Assembly (NCBI GenBank): GCA_963815285.1 | Contig: CAWFGB010000006.1 | Coordinates: 248,001-312,000 of the forward strand | Origin: JACCSI01 sp963815285 | Lineage (GTDB): Bacteria; Acidobacteriota; Vicinamibacteria; Vicinamibacterales; UBA2999 | Length of the DNA stretch: 64,000 nt | Direction of reading: 5' to 3' | Part shown: piece after piece, positions 1 to 10,561 of the stretch | Layout: every line of letters begins with the position of its first letter | How positions within the stretch are numbered: the stretch's first letter is position 1 | Notes under the pieces: generated by a model | What the model was told of the DNA's origin: nothing | The model's database searches: none | Seen by the model: only the letters and a program-made list of their open reading frames with translations | Program-made: the position numbers and the translations under genes

Positions 1-2
1 TC

Positions 3-1580
<1,578 letters not shown>

Positions 1581-1617
1581 TTACCGTCCACCATTCCCCA
1601 GACACTGAGCTACCCCA

Positions 1618-2940
1618 ATGCGTCTGATCGTCCTACTGCTTGCGCTCACTTTCGCTACTGCTGACCCGGCCTTCGCGCAGGATCCGTTCAACCTGGCCGC
1701 CCCGGTGCGAAATCTCGCGACGATGTTCACGGATTTGTTCGGACCGAGCGGGCTCATCGTCGACAGCCTGGCGACGTTGCCTGGGGAGCAGCCCCACAGC
1801 GCCCATTTCAACAGTGACTTCCAGTCCAACGCCAGTCAGTTCACCACCGCCCTGGTCGGTCAACTGGTCAGCCTGCCGCTGCCGTCACCGGCCGGTGGGT
1901 TCACCTACGAGTTCGACAGCAGTCTTGGAGTCTTTCGACGGACGACGCAAAGTTTTGGTCCTATCGTCGCCGACCGCGCCGAGACAATCGGCGCACGGCG
2001 CGTCGCCGTCGGATTTGCCTACCAGCGATTTTCGTTCGACACGATCGAAGGCATGGACCTGGGCAGCGTTCCGGCGGTGTTCACCCACGACAACGCCCAC
2101 CTGCTCGGCGGCCGCGAAGACGTGGTGACGACCGTGAACCAGATCGAGGCCAGCGTCAGTCAGTCGACAGCGTTTGTGACCATCGGCGTGACGGACGCGC
2201 TCGACTTCTCGCTTGCTGTCCCGCTCGTCTCGAATCAACTGCAGGTCATCTCCACCGCCACCGTGCGCCGTCTGGGAACGACGAACGAGCTCACCCACTT
2301 TTATCGGCAGGAAAACGGCGAGGTTGGCGAGTCGCGCGTGTTCACGGCGGTCGGCAACGCCGCCGGTCTGGGCGATCTGATGGTGCGTATGAAGGGAACG
2401 ATGTATAAGAGCGACCGAAACGGAGTCGCCATCGGGGTCGATCTACGGTTGCCGACGGGTGACGAAATGAACCTCCTGGGCAGTGGTGCGACCGGGATCC
2501 AGCCGTTCGCGATCTGGTCGGGTACGTTTCGAAACGTCTCGCCGCACGTGAACGCCGGCTACAACTGGAATGGGTCGAGTCTTCTTGCGGGTGACCCGGC
2601 GCGAGGCGAGTCGGCTGATTTCCCGGACCAGGTCACCTATGCCGCCGGCGCCGACGTCAGCGTGTCGTCTCGACTGACGGTGGCGTTCGAACTGCTCGGC
2701 CGCTACATGATCGACGCCGAGCGCCTGCACCAGGAGCAGTTCGTCGCACTGGACGGCCAATCGGTGTTTCCGAGCATCGGGTTCAGCCGCACGTCATTCA
2801 ACGTGTTGAACGGCGCTATTGGGTTCAAGGCGGCCATCGCCGAACGCCTGCTCCTCGACGTGAACCTGCTGTTCACCCTGAACGAGGACGGGCTGCGCGA
2901 CAAGGTGACGCCGCTCGTGGGCTTTGAGTACGCGTTTTAG
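1618..2940 (+). CDS. Probable outer-membrane beta-barrel protein
   Basis: A 440-residue protein with a clear signal peptide (hydrophobic h-region, then AFAQ near residue 21). The mature part is rich in short alternating hydrophobic/polar stretches. It contains segments typical of transporter-like barrels, for example GVAIGVDLRLPTGDEMNLLG and a final strand LVGFEYAF ending in phenylalanine, the usual last residue of outer-membrane barrels. The pattern resembles the MetA/phenol-degradation transporter superfamily (PF13557-like), but I cannot confirm the family. It starts 37 bp after the kinase gene and may be cotranscribed with it. Substrate unknown. Confidence 0.6.
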   Translation: MRLIVLLLALTFATADPAFAQDPFNLAAPVRNLATMFTDLFGPSGLIVDSLATLPGEQPHSAHFNSDFQSNASQFTTALVGQLVSLPLPSPAGGFTYEFDSSLGVFRRTTQSFGPIVADRAETIGARRVAVGFAYQRFSFDTIEGMDLGSVPAVFTHDNAHLLGGREDVVTTVNQIEASVSQSTAFVTIGVTDALDFSLAVPLVSNQLQVISTATVRRLGTTNELTHFYRQENGEVGESRVFTAVGNAAGLGDLMVRMKGTMYKSDRNGVAIGVDLRLPTGDEMNLLGSGATGIQPFAIWSGTFRNVSPHVNAGYNWNGSSLLAGDPARGESADFPDQVTYAAGADVSVSSRLTVAFELLGRYMIDAERLHQEQFVALDGQSVFPSIGFSRTSFNVLNGAIGFKAAIAERLLLDVNLLFTLNEDGLRDKVTPLVGFEYAF

Positions 2941-3111
2941 CCTCGGGCAGACTATTCTTTCCTTGATTGCTCAAGAGCGCCGGCTGATACTCACCGACAG
3001 GCAATTGGCCCAATGAGCGAGCGCACGAGGCGGGCGAAACCTCCCTGCGTCAGAGCGTCCGATAGGGCAAGTCAGGTGCCGAAACGATTCTGCCTATTCG
3101 CAGGAGAAGTC

Positions 3112-4212
3112 ATGACCAAGGAGCGCATTGCCTGTATCTGTTTCTGCATCGTCATCACACCTTGGGTCGCAGCTGCCCAACCAGGGAGCGAAACAACCGA
3201 CCAGGTGCCACAAGTGCCAGCGAGGACGGTGATTGACCGGACATACACCGCCGGCGATGCGCGACCCAGACGACTCGTGCAAACACGAAGCGAAGCCGGC
3301 GGCCGGGAGGTCGTCGTCGAAACCTTTGAACAGCCGGACATTGAAAGCCGGTTGGCGCCCGTTCAAGAAATCGCTGTGGAGACAATCCGTACGGCGCCTA
3401 ACACCGCGCAGACCAGGCGTGACGTGTTTGAATTTTCGGCGGACCATCGCCGAAGGTTGTTCGAGACGACCTTGTCGCAGCGGGACACTTTGCCAAACGG
3501 GGACATTAGCGCCGTTCACAATACTTGGACGCCGGACCTCGATGGTCGGCTCAGGTTGACGTCCCGGCAGATAGAACAGACGAGGTCGGCCGCCACTGAT
3601 GTACGCCAGACCGGTACTACTCTGCTGGAGCCGGGCCTCAACGAAACGCTCCGAGAAACCGAACGCACTGAGTACACAGAACGCCGGATCAGTCCCGGGG
3701 TGGTCCGGTACGACAGCGCGCAACTGGTTCGCGAGGTCAACGGGCGATGGCAACCAACCGAAACGCGACGCGGCGAAGCTCGGGAGAGTGGACCTTCGGA
3801 TCGGATGGAGGAAGAGACAATCGAACGTCTTGATATGAACGGCAAGCTGGCCGTCGATGAAAGGAACGTCACCCGCCGTTCCAATGCGAACGGACAGGAG
3901 CACGTGGTAATCGAGACATATGCCCCGTACGCGGATGGTTTCTCTCGTTCCGACAGCTCGCTGGCACTGAGCCAGCGAATTCAGCGAACCACGAGGGCGA
4001 CGGCCGATGGTGGCCGGCAGACGGTCGAAGAGGTGGAAGGTCGGAATCAAGTTGCCCCAGGCGATCCGATGCGACTGATCCGGCGGACCGTGACGACAGT
4101 GCGTCAAATCGGAAGCCAAAGATGGGTAACAGAGCGGCAAGTGTTCGAGCGAGATGTCAATGGCCGCCTGGAACTCCTCTTCAATGACGTCGAAGAAAGG
4201 ACCGCGCGGTAG
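3112..4212 (+). CDS. Secreted hydrophilic repeat-like protein of unknown function
   Basis: I chose the ATG at 3112 because AGGAGAAG precedes it by a few bases and it begins a good signal peptide (hydrophobic ~6-22, cleavage after VAAA). An in-frame opening 33 codons upstream lacks these features. The mature protein is very rich in Arg, Thr and Glu. It repeats short units of the form R-x-V-x-E-x-x-x-x-N-G-R-W/L, as in VREVNGRW, ERDVNGRLEL and TPDLDGRLRL, which suggests tandem beta-strand or stalk-like repeats. No catalytic motif is visible. I do not recognise the family. It is followed 12 bp later by a methyltransferase gene. Confidence 0.6.
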   Translation: MTKERIACICFCIVITPWVAAAQPGSETTDQVPQVPARTVIDRTYTAGDARPRRLVQTRSEAGGREVVVETFEQPDIESRLAPVQEIAVETIRTAPNTAQTRRDVFEFSADHRRRLFETTLSQRDTLPNGDISAVHNTWTPDLDGRLRLTSRQIEQTRSAATDVRQTGTTLLEPGLNETLRETERTEYTERRISPGVVRYDSAQLVREVNGRWQPTETRRGEARESGPSDRMEEETIERLDMNGKLAVDERNVTRRSNANGQEHVVIETYAPYADGFSRSDSSLALSQRIQRTTRATADGGRQTVEEVEGRNQVAPGDPMRLIRRTVTTVRQIGSQRWVTERQVFERDVNGRLELLFNDVEERTAR

Positions 4213-4224
4213 TCCGCGCAATCA

Positions 4225-5034
4225 ATGAATCCGAATAAGGCCTTGTGGGAAAAAGGCGACTTCACACGCATTGCGGCAACCATGCGAGAGAGCGGAGAGG
4301 CTGTCGTCGCCTCACTCGGCATCACCCCGGGATTGAAGGTGCTGGACTTGGGATGCGGCGACGGGACGACGGCCCTGCCCGCGGCCAGGCTGGGCGCTGA
4401 TGTCGTAGGCGTCGACATCGCGAGCAATCTCGTCGAAGCCGGGAACAGGCGCGCGCAGTCAGAGGGTCTGAACTGCAGGTTCCACGAAGGCGATGCCACA
4501 AACCTGAGTAACCTCGCCGATCAGAGCTTCGACCTGGTGGTCAGCATCTTCGGAGCGATGTTCGCGCCCAAACCTTTCGATGTGGCGCGCGAGATGGTGC
4601 GCGTGACGCGGCCCGGCGGCCGGATCGTGATGGGGAACTGGATTCCGAACGATCCGACACTCGTCGCCCAGACTCTCAAGATCAGCTCCGCCTACTCGCC
4701 GCCCCCGCCCGAGGGCTTTGTCAGCCCCATGACGTGGGGCGTTGAGAGCCATGTGATCGAGCGATTTACGGCAGCGGGTGTCCCAAGCGAGAAGATCTCG
4801 TTCATCAAGGACACCTATATGTTCAACGCTCCCGTCGCACCGGCCGCGTTCTTAGCTGATTTCCGAAGCTACTACGGCCCCACGATGAACGCATTCGCCG
4901 CCGCAGAGCAGAGTGGCAAGGCCGCGAATCTCCAGGAGGAGCTCCAGACTCTTTTCGAGCGCCAGAACAGGAGCGAAGCCGGAGACCGGACGTCGATTCC
5001 TGCGACCTTCCTGCGCGTCACGGTCACCTGTTGA
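4225..5034 (+). CDS. Class I SAM-dependent methyltransferase (UbiE-like)
   Basis: The Rossmann motif I VLDLGCGDGTTALP lies near residues 39-52, motif II VVGVDIA near 60-66, and the motif IV region SFDLVVSIFGAMFAP near 93-107. VTRPGGRIVMGNW (post-motif) follows. Length (269 aa) fits the methyltransferase type 11/25 group. These enzymes move a methyl group from S-adenosylmethionine to small molecules or lipids; the substrate cannot be read from sequence. It lies 12 bp behind the preceding secreted-protein gene and converges with another methyltransferase. Confidence 0.85.
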   Translation: MNPNKALWEKGDFTRIAATMRESGEAVVASLGITPGLKVLDLGCGDGTTALPAARLGADVVGVDIASNLVEAGNRRAQSEGLNCRFHEGDATNLSNLADQSFDLVVSIFGAMFAPKPFDVAREMVRVTRPGGRIVMGNWIPNDPTLVAQTLKISSAYSPPPPEGFVSPMTWGVESHVIERFTAAGVPSEKISFIKDTYMFNAPVAPAAFLADFRSYYGPTMNAFAAAEQSGKAANLQEELQTLFERQNRSEAGDRTSIPATFLRVTVTC

Positions 5035-5076
5035 GCGGGCGACCGCTGTGAAACGCTCGACCCGCTCCGTCGTGGG

Positions 5077-5889
5077 CTATTCCCGTTCACGCAGTAACGG
5101 CATTTTCGTGTACCTCGCGGGCAGCGACATGAGCGGGTCGAACAATTGCGCCTCGGCCCGACGATGGCCCAGGGCGCGGACGTAGCCGAAGTGGCGGCCG
5201 CCGTCGGCTTCGATGGCCTGTATCTCCGTCTGATTCTCGGGAGCGATGAGTGTGAGCCAATCCCGCCAGAACCGCCAGCCATCGGGCAGCGTGTCGGTTA
5301 CGGCGATATCCAGGATGTGGGTCCGTTCCCAGTGTCGCCGCCACCAGCTCGCTGAATGCAGGCTGTACGGCAGTTCGGAGGCCCACCACTCGGACATGTG
5401 CGCGGGAACCGATTCGCCGATCTCGCTTAGGAATCCGGCCAGGGCGATGCCGACCGCGCCGCCCGGCTTGAGGAACCGGGCAAGGTAGTTGAGGTACATG
5501 TCATCGGTGCCGTAATACATGAACGAGTCGATGGACACGACGGCATCGAAGGATTCCTCGGCGAATGGCAATGACCGGGCGTCGGCGCGGATCGGAAAGA
5601 CGCCGTCCTCGACACCCGCGTCCCGTACCCGCTGGAGGTTCTCGGAAGGGCTGCACCACAGATCGGCGGCCGAGACCTGCACACCGAACTCGCGGCGGAG
5701 GAAGATCGACGAAGCGGCCCGGCCGCAGCCCAGGTCGAGGACCCGCATGCCGGGTCGCAAATCCATCGCCTCGGTCAGCCACTCAGTCAGCCAGAGGGAA
5801 TTGGCCCCACCACTGGCACTGGCCATGATCCACTCGGGATGGTATGCCGACGACCGGGGGAACCTCGGTGAGACGAACCGTTCGTCCAT
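5077..5889 (-). CDS. Class I SAM-dependent methyltransferase (cyclopropane/MT11-like)
   Basis: The protein starts MDERFVSPRF from the ATG at 5889; a GTG two codons upstream is an alternative. The SAM-binding motif MRVLDLGCGRAASSIFL is near residues 47-63. The acidic loop VSAADLW, the DAVVSIDSFMYY active-site loop and FLKPGGAVGIAL follow in the usual order. Trp- and Arg-rich helices near the middle (SEWWASEL, SWWRRHW) are typical of small-molecule or lipid methyltransferases. It converges with the preceding methyltransferase but shows no close similarity beyond the shared fold. Substrate unknown. Confidence 0.83.
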   Translation of the reverse strand: MDERFVSPRFPRSSAYHPEWIMASASGGANSLWLTEWLTEAMDLRPGMRVLDLGCGRAASSIFLRREFGVQVSAADLWCSPSENLQRVRDAGVEDGVFPIRADARSLPFAEESFDAVVSIDSFMYYGTDDMYLNYLARFLKPGGAVGIALAGFLSEIGESVPAHMSEWWASELPYSLHSASWWRRHWERTHILDIAVTDTLPDGWRFWRDWLTLIAPENQTEIQAIEADGGRHFGYVRALGHRRAEAQLFDPLMSLPARYTKMPLLRERE

Positions 5890-6007
5890 ATTCACAGCCC
5901 ATCATCACTCGGCCTGACGCTTTCGCGCTGGGCCGCGTCGCGTGAAGCCGCACACCATCGAGCGCGGGCGCGAGCCGCGCAACACGAGGCAGGATACCAA
6001 CAATCGC

Positions 6008-6787
6008 TCACCGGAATGAAGCGGCCGTGAAGGCGTCCAGCATCGCGGCTTCTGATGGTGGTTGCAAGACGTACCGTTCCGCAAACTCGAGAGCCTGGGG
6101 ATACGCGGTGTCGCGAATGCGGGCCGCCCCCTTCTGCAGATCGTACGACGTATGCCGAAGCTGAACGTCCGGCCCGAGCAACGCCCAGTCCGCCCCCGTT
6201 CGGCCGAACGGCATTCCGACGCTGCCGGCGTTCACGACACGGATCCCGGAGATGATGCGGTCGAACTGCATGTGCGTGTGGCCGCAGATCACAACGGCGG
6301 CGTCTGTGCCTTCGAACGCCGGCGCGAGATGCTCTTCAGGTGTCAGGCGCGTAAAACATTCAGTTTCGCTTCTCGGCGTACCGTGGCAGAAAAGGATGTC
6401 ACCGAGCCCGGTGACGTGAAGCCGGCGCGTCTTGGGCCAACTCCTCAGGACGTCCTCGTAGTCAGGCCAGATCTGGTCTGCCGTCCAGCGCAGGACTCCC
6501 CTGAGCGGTTCGGGGAGTGGTTCGCCAGACGTGGTGCCCCAGTAGGTCACCGCGGCCGGATCCGTAGCCCCGATCTGCGCCAGCACGGCCAGCTCCCCAT
6601 TGCCATGGATGAACTGCACCGGAATATCGAGGCTCATTAGAAGTGCCAGTGCCTCGCGCGGCATCGGGCCGGGCACCACGTCGCCACCCACCAGGACCTG
6701 ATCGATGTCCGCGCGGTGGACGTCTTCGAGCACGGCCTCGAGGGCCGGAACGTTCGCATGAATGTCATACAGGGCGGCGATCCGCAT
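6008..6787 (-). CDS. Metallophosphoesterase (calcineurin-like, YfcE/MJ0936-type)
   Basis: The start is set at MRIAALYDIHANVPALEAVL because the metal-binding D-x-H motif (YDIHAN) normally sits within the first ten residues; an ORF extension upstream has no such role. Further metal ligands follow in order: VGGDVVPGP, FIHGNGE (GNHE-type), ILFCHGTPRS, and VICGHTHMQF. NAGSVGMPFGR near the end is the conserved loop of the family. It is a cytoplasmic phosphodiesterase/phosphatase with two metals. The residue in the GNHE position is G-E rather than H-E, a common variant. Confidence 0.85.
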   Translation of the reverse strand: MRIAALYDIHANVPALEAVLEDVHRADIDQVLVGGDVVPGPMPREALALLMSLDIPVQFIHGNGELAVLAQIGATDPAAVTYWGTTSGEPLPEPLRGVLRWTADQIWPDYEDVLRSWPKTRRLHVTGLGDILFCHGTPRSETECFTRLTPEEHLAPAFEGTDAAVVICGHTHMQFDRIISGIRVVNAGSVGMPFGRTGADWALLGPDVQLRHTSYDLQKGAARIRDTAYPQALEFAERYVLQPPSEAAMLDAFTAASFR

Positions 6788-7015
6788 CGAACGCCTCGCG
6801 ATTGCAGAGAAGGCTGCCTGTCCGCTGAGCAATCCTCAACTTACTTTCTTTCACTCGCACGACCCTTCGCAAAGGGCCGCGCCCCCGTGCCACCCGGCGC
6901 GTCGCGCGTGACGGACGCTTCGCTCGGGGAGAGATCTTACAGAGTGGCTCCCGCGCCGTCGGGTGCATACGCTGTCAGCCGGCCCATCGTCAGAGTGTTG
7001 CTCGCATTTTGCCGG

Positions 7016-8281
7016 TCAGCTCTTGGTCAGTTTCGCCAGCGCCGCCTTCGGCAGCTTGGCCGCGATGCTGACCTGCGTGCCCACCAAATCCACGACGTCG
7101 TACTTCAGTGCAAAGCCGAGGAGCATGGCAGCCTCGCTAGGGGTCAGCTTGAAGTCGCGATCGAGCCAACGGACCAGACCGCTCGTGGCCTGCTGGAGCG
7201 CTTGATCGAGCGAGCCTCCGATGCCAATGCTGATCAGGAACTCGGCATCTTCTGCCAGCGGATGGCCGAAGCTCCGGTCGCGAATGAGGTCGACGGTGAA
7301 CTCGAAATCCATGGAGGTTTCCAGAGCGTCACCGGTTAACTCACCGTCGCCTTGCGCGGCATGCCCGTCGCCGAGAAATAGAAGCGCGCCGGGGTGGTAA
7401 ACAGGCAGGTAGATCGTGGTCCCCTCGCGAATCTGGTTGTAGTCCATGTTCCCACCGAAGCGACCTGAATCGGTGGTTCGCACAGACGCCTCGCCGGCAG
7501 GCGCTACGGCAACGCAGCCCAGCATCGGCTGCAGCGGTATCAGGAAGTTCTTGAGAGGATCGGTCGGCTTCTCCAGAACGGCGACGCCCGCCGCCGCATC
7601 CAGCTTCCATCGACTGTTGAAGCCCTCATCCCACTTCAGATTCCCGAGCGTTCCCGGCTCCAACGCATTGCGCATGATGGTGTTGCCACTTTGCGCCCAG
7701 TCGCGGTTCGTGCGCACGCGGTTGAGCCGCACGACGAGTGTGTCGTTCGGCATGGCGCCTTCGACATAGAAGGGCCCAGTCTGCGGATTGCCGCCGCCTG
7801 AACGCCGATTGCCCTGGCTGTCGCGGCCGCCCGCATCGACGCTCCACGTTCGCACGGTGTCTCCCGGATGAATGCGGAGCACCGGGGCGACTTTCGCAGA
7901 AAAATACAAGTGAAACTGGGACGGTTCGAAATCGTGCGTCTTCGGTGCTGCCGGCCGTGGCGGCACGCGCACGGCAGTCCATTTCACGGTCCGGTCTGGA
8001 AAGAGCGCCTGGCCGTTCAGCGCTGCTCCCTCAAGCGATCCGCTGGCGGTAAGATTGCCGCCTTTGAACTGGATGGTCGCACCGCGAACCGTTCCCTCGA
8101 TCGCGCGATTGCCAGCGGTGCCGGTCAGCTTCTCGCCCGCAACGACCAGGGATAGGCGCATGATGTTGGGCCCGAACTGGTCGTCGAGGGTGAGCATCCA
8201 CTCCCCGGCAACCGTCTCCTGTCCTGCGGCGGAGAGGCTCAGAAGGCCAACGATAATTGCGACACAGACGCCAGTTCTCAT
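7016..8281 (-). CDS. Acetamidase/formamidase-family secreted protein
   Basis: An N-terminal signal peptide (MRTGVCVAIIVGLLSLSAAG) precedes a ~90-residue beta-rich region (VAGEWMLTLDDQFGP...) that is not part of classic formamidases. The C-terminal ~300 residues carry FmdA/AmdA features: LRIHPGDTVRTWSVDAGG, TGPFYVEGAMPNDTLVVR, GNMDYNQIREGTTIYLPV, ALLFLGDGHAAQGDGEL. The family hydrolyses short amides to acid and ammonia; export suggests a periplasmic version. It lies directly beside the distal end of the cassette array but is long and has no attC on its far side, so I treat it as flanking chromosome. Confidence 0.85.
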   Translation of the reverse strand: MRTGVCVAIIVGLLSLSAAGQETVAGEWMLTLDDQFGPNIMRLSLVVAGEKLTGTAGNRAIEGTVRGATIQFKGGNLTASGSLEGAALNGQALFPDRTVKWTAVRVPPRPAAPKTHDFEPSQFHLYFSAKVAPVLRIHPGDTVRTWSVDAGGRDSQGNRRSGGGNPQTGPFYVEGAMPNDTLVVRLNRVRTNRDWAQSGNTIMRNALEPGTLGNLKWDEGFNSRWKLDAAAGVAVLEKPTDPLKNFLIPLQPMLGCVAVAPAGEASVRTTDSGRFGGNMDYNQIREGTTIYLPVYHPGALLFLGDGHAAQGDGELTGDALETSMDFEFTVDLIRDRSFGHPLAEDAEFLISIGIGGSLDQALQQATSGLVRWLDRDFKLTPSEAAMLLGFALKYDVVDLVGTQVSIAAKLPKAALAKLTKS

Positions 8282-8351
8282 GCCCGATTCCCCCGTTCGC
8301 TCTTACGACGGGGACAGGATAAACCTGTTCCCGGCCACTCGTTCCTTCTCC

Positions 8352-8443
8352 GGCTAACGTTCCGCATAACCCGCGGCAGGCGCGCGTGGACGCGCGATGG
8401 CCTCGGACACCCGCCTGCCGTCGGGTTCATTCGGTGGTTAGAC
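8352..8443 (-). repeat. attC site 1 (92 bp), distal end of array
   Basis: On the plus strand, GGCTAAC at 8352-8358 and GTTAGAC at 8437-8443 bound complementary arms (ACCCGCGGCAGGCG against CGCCTGCCGTCGGGT). It overlaps the stop codon (8427-8429) of the VOC gene. No further attC is found to the left. Confidence 0.88.
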
Positions 8444-8900
8444 GGCCCGTCTGCGCTCGGCGAGCGGCACGCAGAGAGCCGGAGTGTCGGACTCGACTCG
8501 GGCGGTCGACAGGAGTCGGCAGCTCGTACCAGATTTCCACTTCGTAACCGTCGAGGTCGCGGAAGAAGACATAGGGTTCGCCGGGCACGAATTCCCCGTG
8601 GTCGCGAATCGTGCCGCCCGCGGCCCGTATGGCGGCCAGCGCTTGACTGATGTCAGCGGCGCGACGCAGCCGGAACCCAAAATGTACAACGCCGCCGGCC
8701 CGGCCGGCTTGGCGCGGCTTGCGCTCGAAGACGAGCACGTCCCGGCTGCCCGGCGTCTGGGCTTGGACGGAGTCGTCTTCTTGGTAGACAGGGATGACGC
8801 CAAGCACGGCTTGGTAAAAGCGCAGGGTACGCTGCGGATCGCGGACAGCGAGCGCAACGTGTGTGAGGCCGTACGTCTTGACGGGTGAGCTGTGTCTCAT
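8427..8900 (-). CDS. Cassette gene: VOC/glyoxalase-fold protein
   Basis: I start at the ATG at 8900 (MRHSSPVKTYGLTHVALAV), which lies just outside the neighbouring attC; the longer frame would run through that attC. The VOC pattern is clear: THVALAVRDPQRTLRFYQAVLG (first beta-alpha-beta with metal His), VVHFGFRL, ALAAIRAAGGTI, and YVFFRDLDGYEVEIWYE with the C-terminal Glu ligand. Small VOC proteins include fosfomycin and bleomycin resistance proteins, lyases and dioxygenases; nothing here assigns one of these. The last residues (GRLTTE) are encoded by the attC. Confidence 0.85.
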   Translation of the reverse strand: MRHSSPVKTYGLTHVALAVRDPQRTLRFYQAVLGVIPVYQEDDSVQAQTPGSRDVLVFERKPRQAGRAGGVVHFGFRLRRAADISQALAAIRAAGGTIRDHGEFVPGEPYVFFRDLDGYEVEIWYELPTPVDRPSRVRHSGSLRAARRAQTGRLTTE

Positions 8901-8917
8901 GTTTGAGTCCTTCGGCC

Positions 8918-8991
8918 GCCTCACGTGCGGCTTCAGCCGCGCCGGCTCCATCATCGCGCCGGCCGCCGCCGGCTGCAAGCCGTGGTTAGCC
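8918..8991 (-). repeat. attC site 2 (74 bp)
   Basis: Left core is a degenerate GCCTCAC (8918-8924), right core GTTAGCC (8985-8991). The arms (GGCTTCAGCCGCGCCGGC against GCCGCCGGCTGCAAGCC) match the sites at 18805, 20044 and 24131. The TAA of the P-loop gene lies in the right core. Confidence 0.85.
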
Positions 8992-9567
8992 CGTGATGTT
9001 TCCCACTGGTAGCCCGAATCGTTTAACGATCCGACTCGCCACGGCCTCCGGAGCCAGATCCGTGTTGTCGATCTTGAGGTGTCGGTCTGGGTACGGAAAG
9101 TCGTCCGCGCTGTTCAGTCGGTACCGCCGATCGGCCTCTAGCAGAAAAGCCCGGGAGCCGACGATGTCGCGCTGCGGGCGCTTTTCAGCAAGTCGCAGCG
9201 GTGTTTCGTTACGCCACAAACGCACTTCCTGTGTGGCCTGTAGCTCCACGAAGTACACGTCGGCGCCCTTCTCGACGAACGTTCTCCTCGTCGCCTCGAC
9301 AAAGCGGCGATCCTGCTCGTCGTCCAACGCCCACACGAACGTGAAGATCAGACCTCGTTCGTCGCTCGCTGAGAATTCCTCAAAGACTCGCCGCCGGAAC
9401 TCGCCGACTAGCCGAGAGTAGGCAGGCGATTCGAACGGGAAGAGCCGCATCACTGGATCGACACTCATGTGGTTGTGAAACAGGCGAAAGCCCGTCTGAC
9501 GTTCCAGTTCCATTCCCACCGCCATCTTGCCGACGGCTGGCGGTCCGAAGATGATGACGAGCGTCAT
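8986..9567 (-). CDS. Cassette gene: P-loop kinase-like protein (shikimate-kinase-like AAA fold)
   Basis: A 193-residue protein with Walker A GPPAVGKMAVG at residues 8-18 right after the first strand (MTLVIIF), and a HNH-containing segment (FRLFHNHMSVDPV). GLIFTFVWALDDEQD contains a Walker-B-like strand, and a C-terminal ID-N-TDL motif is followed by a helix. This arrangement resembles small nucleoside or antibiotic kinases annotated as shikimate-kinase-like. It probably phosphorylates a small molecule; the target is unknown. The stop codon TAA is inside the attC core, as expected of a cassette gene. Confidence 0.8.
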   Translation of the reverse strand: MTLVIIFGPPAVGKMAVGMELERQTGFRLFHNHMSVDPVMRLFPFESPAYSRLVGEFRRRVFEEFSASDERGLIFTFVWALDDEQDRRFVEATRRTFVEKGADVYFVELQATQEVRLWRNETPLRLAEKRPQRDIVGSRAFLLEADRRYRLNSADDFPYPDRHLKIDNTDLAPEAVASRIVKRFGLPVGNITG

Positions 9568-9588
9568 GTCGCTGGTATCTTGGTGACG

Positions 9589-9672
9589 GGCTAACGCCTC
9601 GACTGAGCCGCGCGGCTGAGCGACCTCATCGCACGGGACGACTAGTCGCGTCGGCTCCAGTTGGAGTTAGGC
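9589..9672 (-). repeat. attC site 3 (84 bp)
   Basis: GGCTAAC (9589-9595) and GTTAGGC (9666-9672) flank arms GACTGAGCCGCGCGGC and GCGTCGGCTCCAGTTGGA. It belongs to the 'TGAGCCGCGCG' sequence group shared with sites at 11113, 15716, 17467 and 19489. Confidence 0.88.
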
Positions 9673-10443
9673 ATCCCGGAGTGCTTCGACCACCAGCTCT
9701 TGGTCATCTTGCGTGAACTCTCGGCCGTCGAATCCACCTTTGATGGTGATGTCTCTAAACCCCGCGGCGCTAAGCAGACGTCGGATGTCGGAGGGATACA
9801 GATACCCCAATTGCAATCGAAGCATTGAGGTTCGTTCAAGCGTGCCATCAAACCCGAAGACGTCATAGCGATGCAGTGAGTGGACGACTTGTGCGACCGT
9901 ATCGTATCGATTTGCCTCAGACTGAACCGCCCAACCACCTGAGGGCAGTGCATAGGTACCACCCCACCGCCACACACCTGCCAGAGGCCCGGTGTTCTGC
10001 GCCATGTACGTGAGCGACGGATGGAACACGTTGAACGCCAACCGTCCAGACGGACGCAGATGCTGTCGGACCCGCGACAGACAAGCAAGTTGGTCGGCCT
10101 CGGTTGAGTTATGCAGGAATGCCCGGTAAGGGCAAATGATCAAAGCGAATCGCTCCGAAAGGTCAAACGTGCGCATGTCGCCCGATACCAGCGTGGTTCG
10201 GGCTTGCACGTCGGCAGGAGCCGTCGCCAACTTGGACCGAAGCGACTCCAACATAGCCGGGTCCGAGTCGAGCGCATGAATGGCGATGCCGGTCGCCGCG
10301 ATGGCCAACGTGATCCTCCCGGTGCCAGCCCCGAGCTCAAGAACAGGCCCTCCGGACCTCTGGGCCTTGTCGCGGTACCAGTCGACGTCACCTTGTAGCG
10401 ATGCGGGCGTGACGACGTCGTAGAGGTCAGGTTGATAAGCCAT
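9667..10443 (-). CDS. Cassette gene: SAM-dependent methyltransferase
   Basis: The start ATG at 10443 (MAYQPDLYDVVTPASL) fits the family's N-terminus; the longer frame runs through an attC and is rejected. Motifs: VLELGAGTGRITLAIA (~36-51), IHALDSDPAMLE, DMRTFDLSERFALIICPY, HLRPSGRLAFNVFHP. The DY-centred N-terminus (LYD) and length (258 aa) match Methyltransf_25 proteins. The stop TAA is in the attC core at 9666-9672. Substrate unknown. Confidence 0.85.
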   Translation of the reverse strand: MAYQPDLYDVVTPASLQGDVDWYRDKAQRSGGPVLELGAGTGRITLAIAATGIAIHALDSDPAMLESLRSKLATAPADVQARTTLVSGDMRTFDLSERFALIICPYRAFLHNSTEADQLACLSRVRQHLRPSGRLAFNVFHPSLTYMAQNTGPLAGVWRWGGTYALPSGGWAVQSEANRYDTVAQVVHSLHRYDVFGFDGTLERTSMLRLQLGYLYPSDIRRLLSAAGFRDITIKGGFDGREFTQDDQELVVEALRDA

Positions 10444-10460
10444 TGGCAGTATCGAAGGAT

Positions 10461-10548
10461 GCCTAATGTCCCGGTTCAGCGGCGGCGCGCTGACCTTCGT
10501 GCCTTGGCACTTTAATCCATCACCGACCGCTGCCACCGGTTGTTGTGC
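10461..10548 (-). repeat. attC site 4 (88 bp), degenerate cores
   Basis: Cores GCCTAAT (10461-10467) and GTTGTGC (10542-10548) deviate from consensus, but the arms CCGGTTCAGCGGCGGC and GACCGCTGCCACCGG pair. Its central part (GTGCCTTGGCAC plus TTTAATCCAT) closely resembles that of the site at 22985. Confidence 0.72.
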
Positions 10549-10561
10549 GATTCCACGACGC

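Noticed and set aside
6833..7015. Possible further attC left of the array, near the amidase gene
   Set aside because: A GGCTCCCGCGCCGTCGG stretch resembles an attC centre, but no RYYYAAC/GTTRRRY pair is present.
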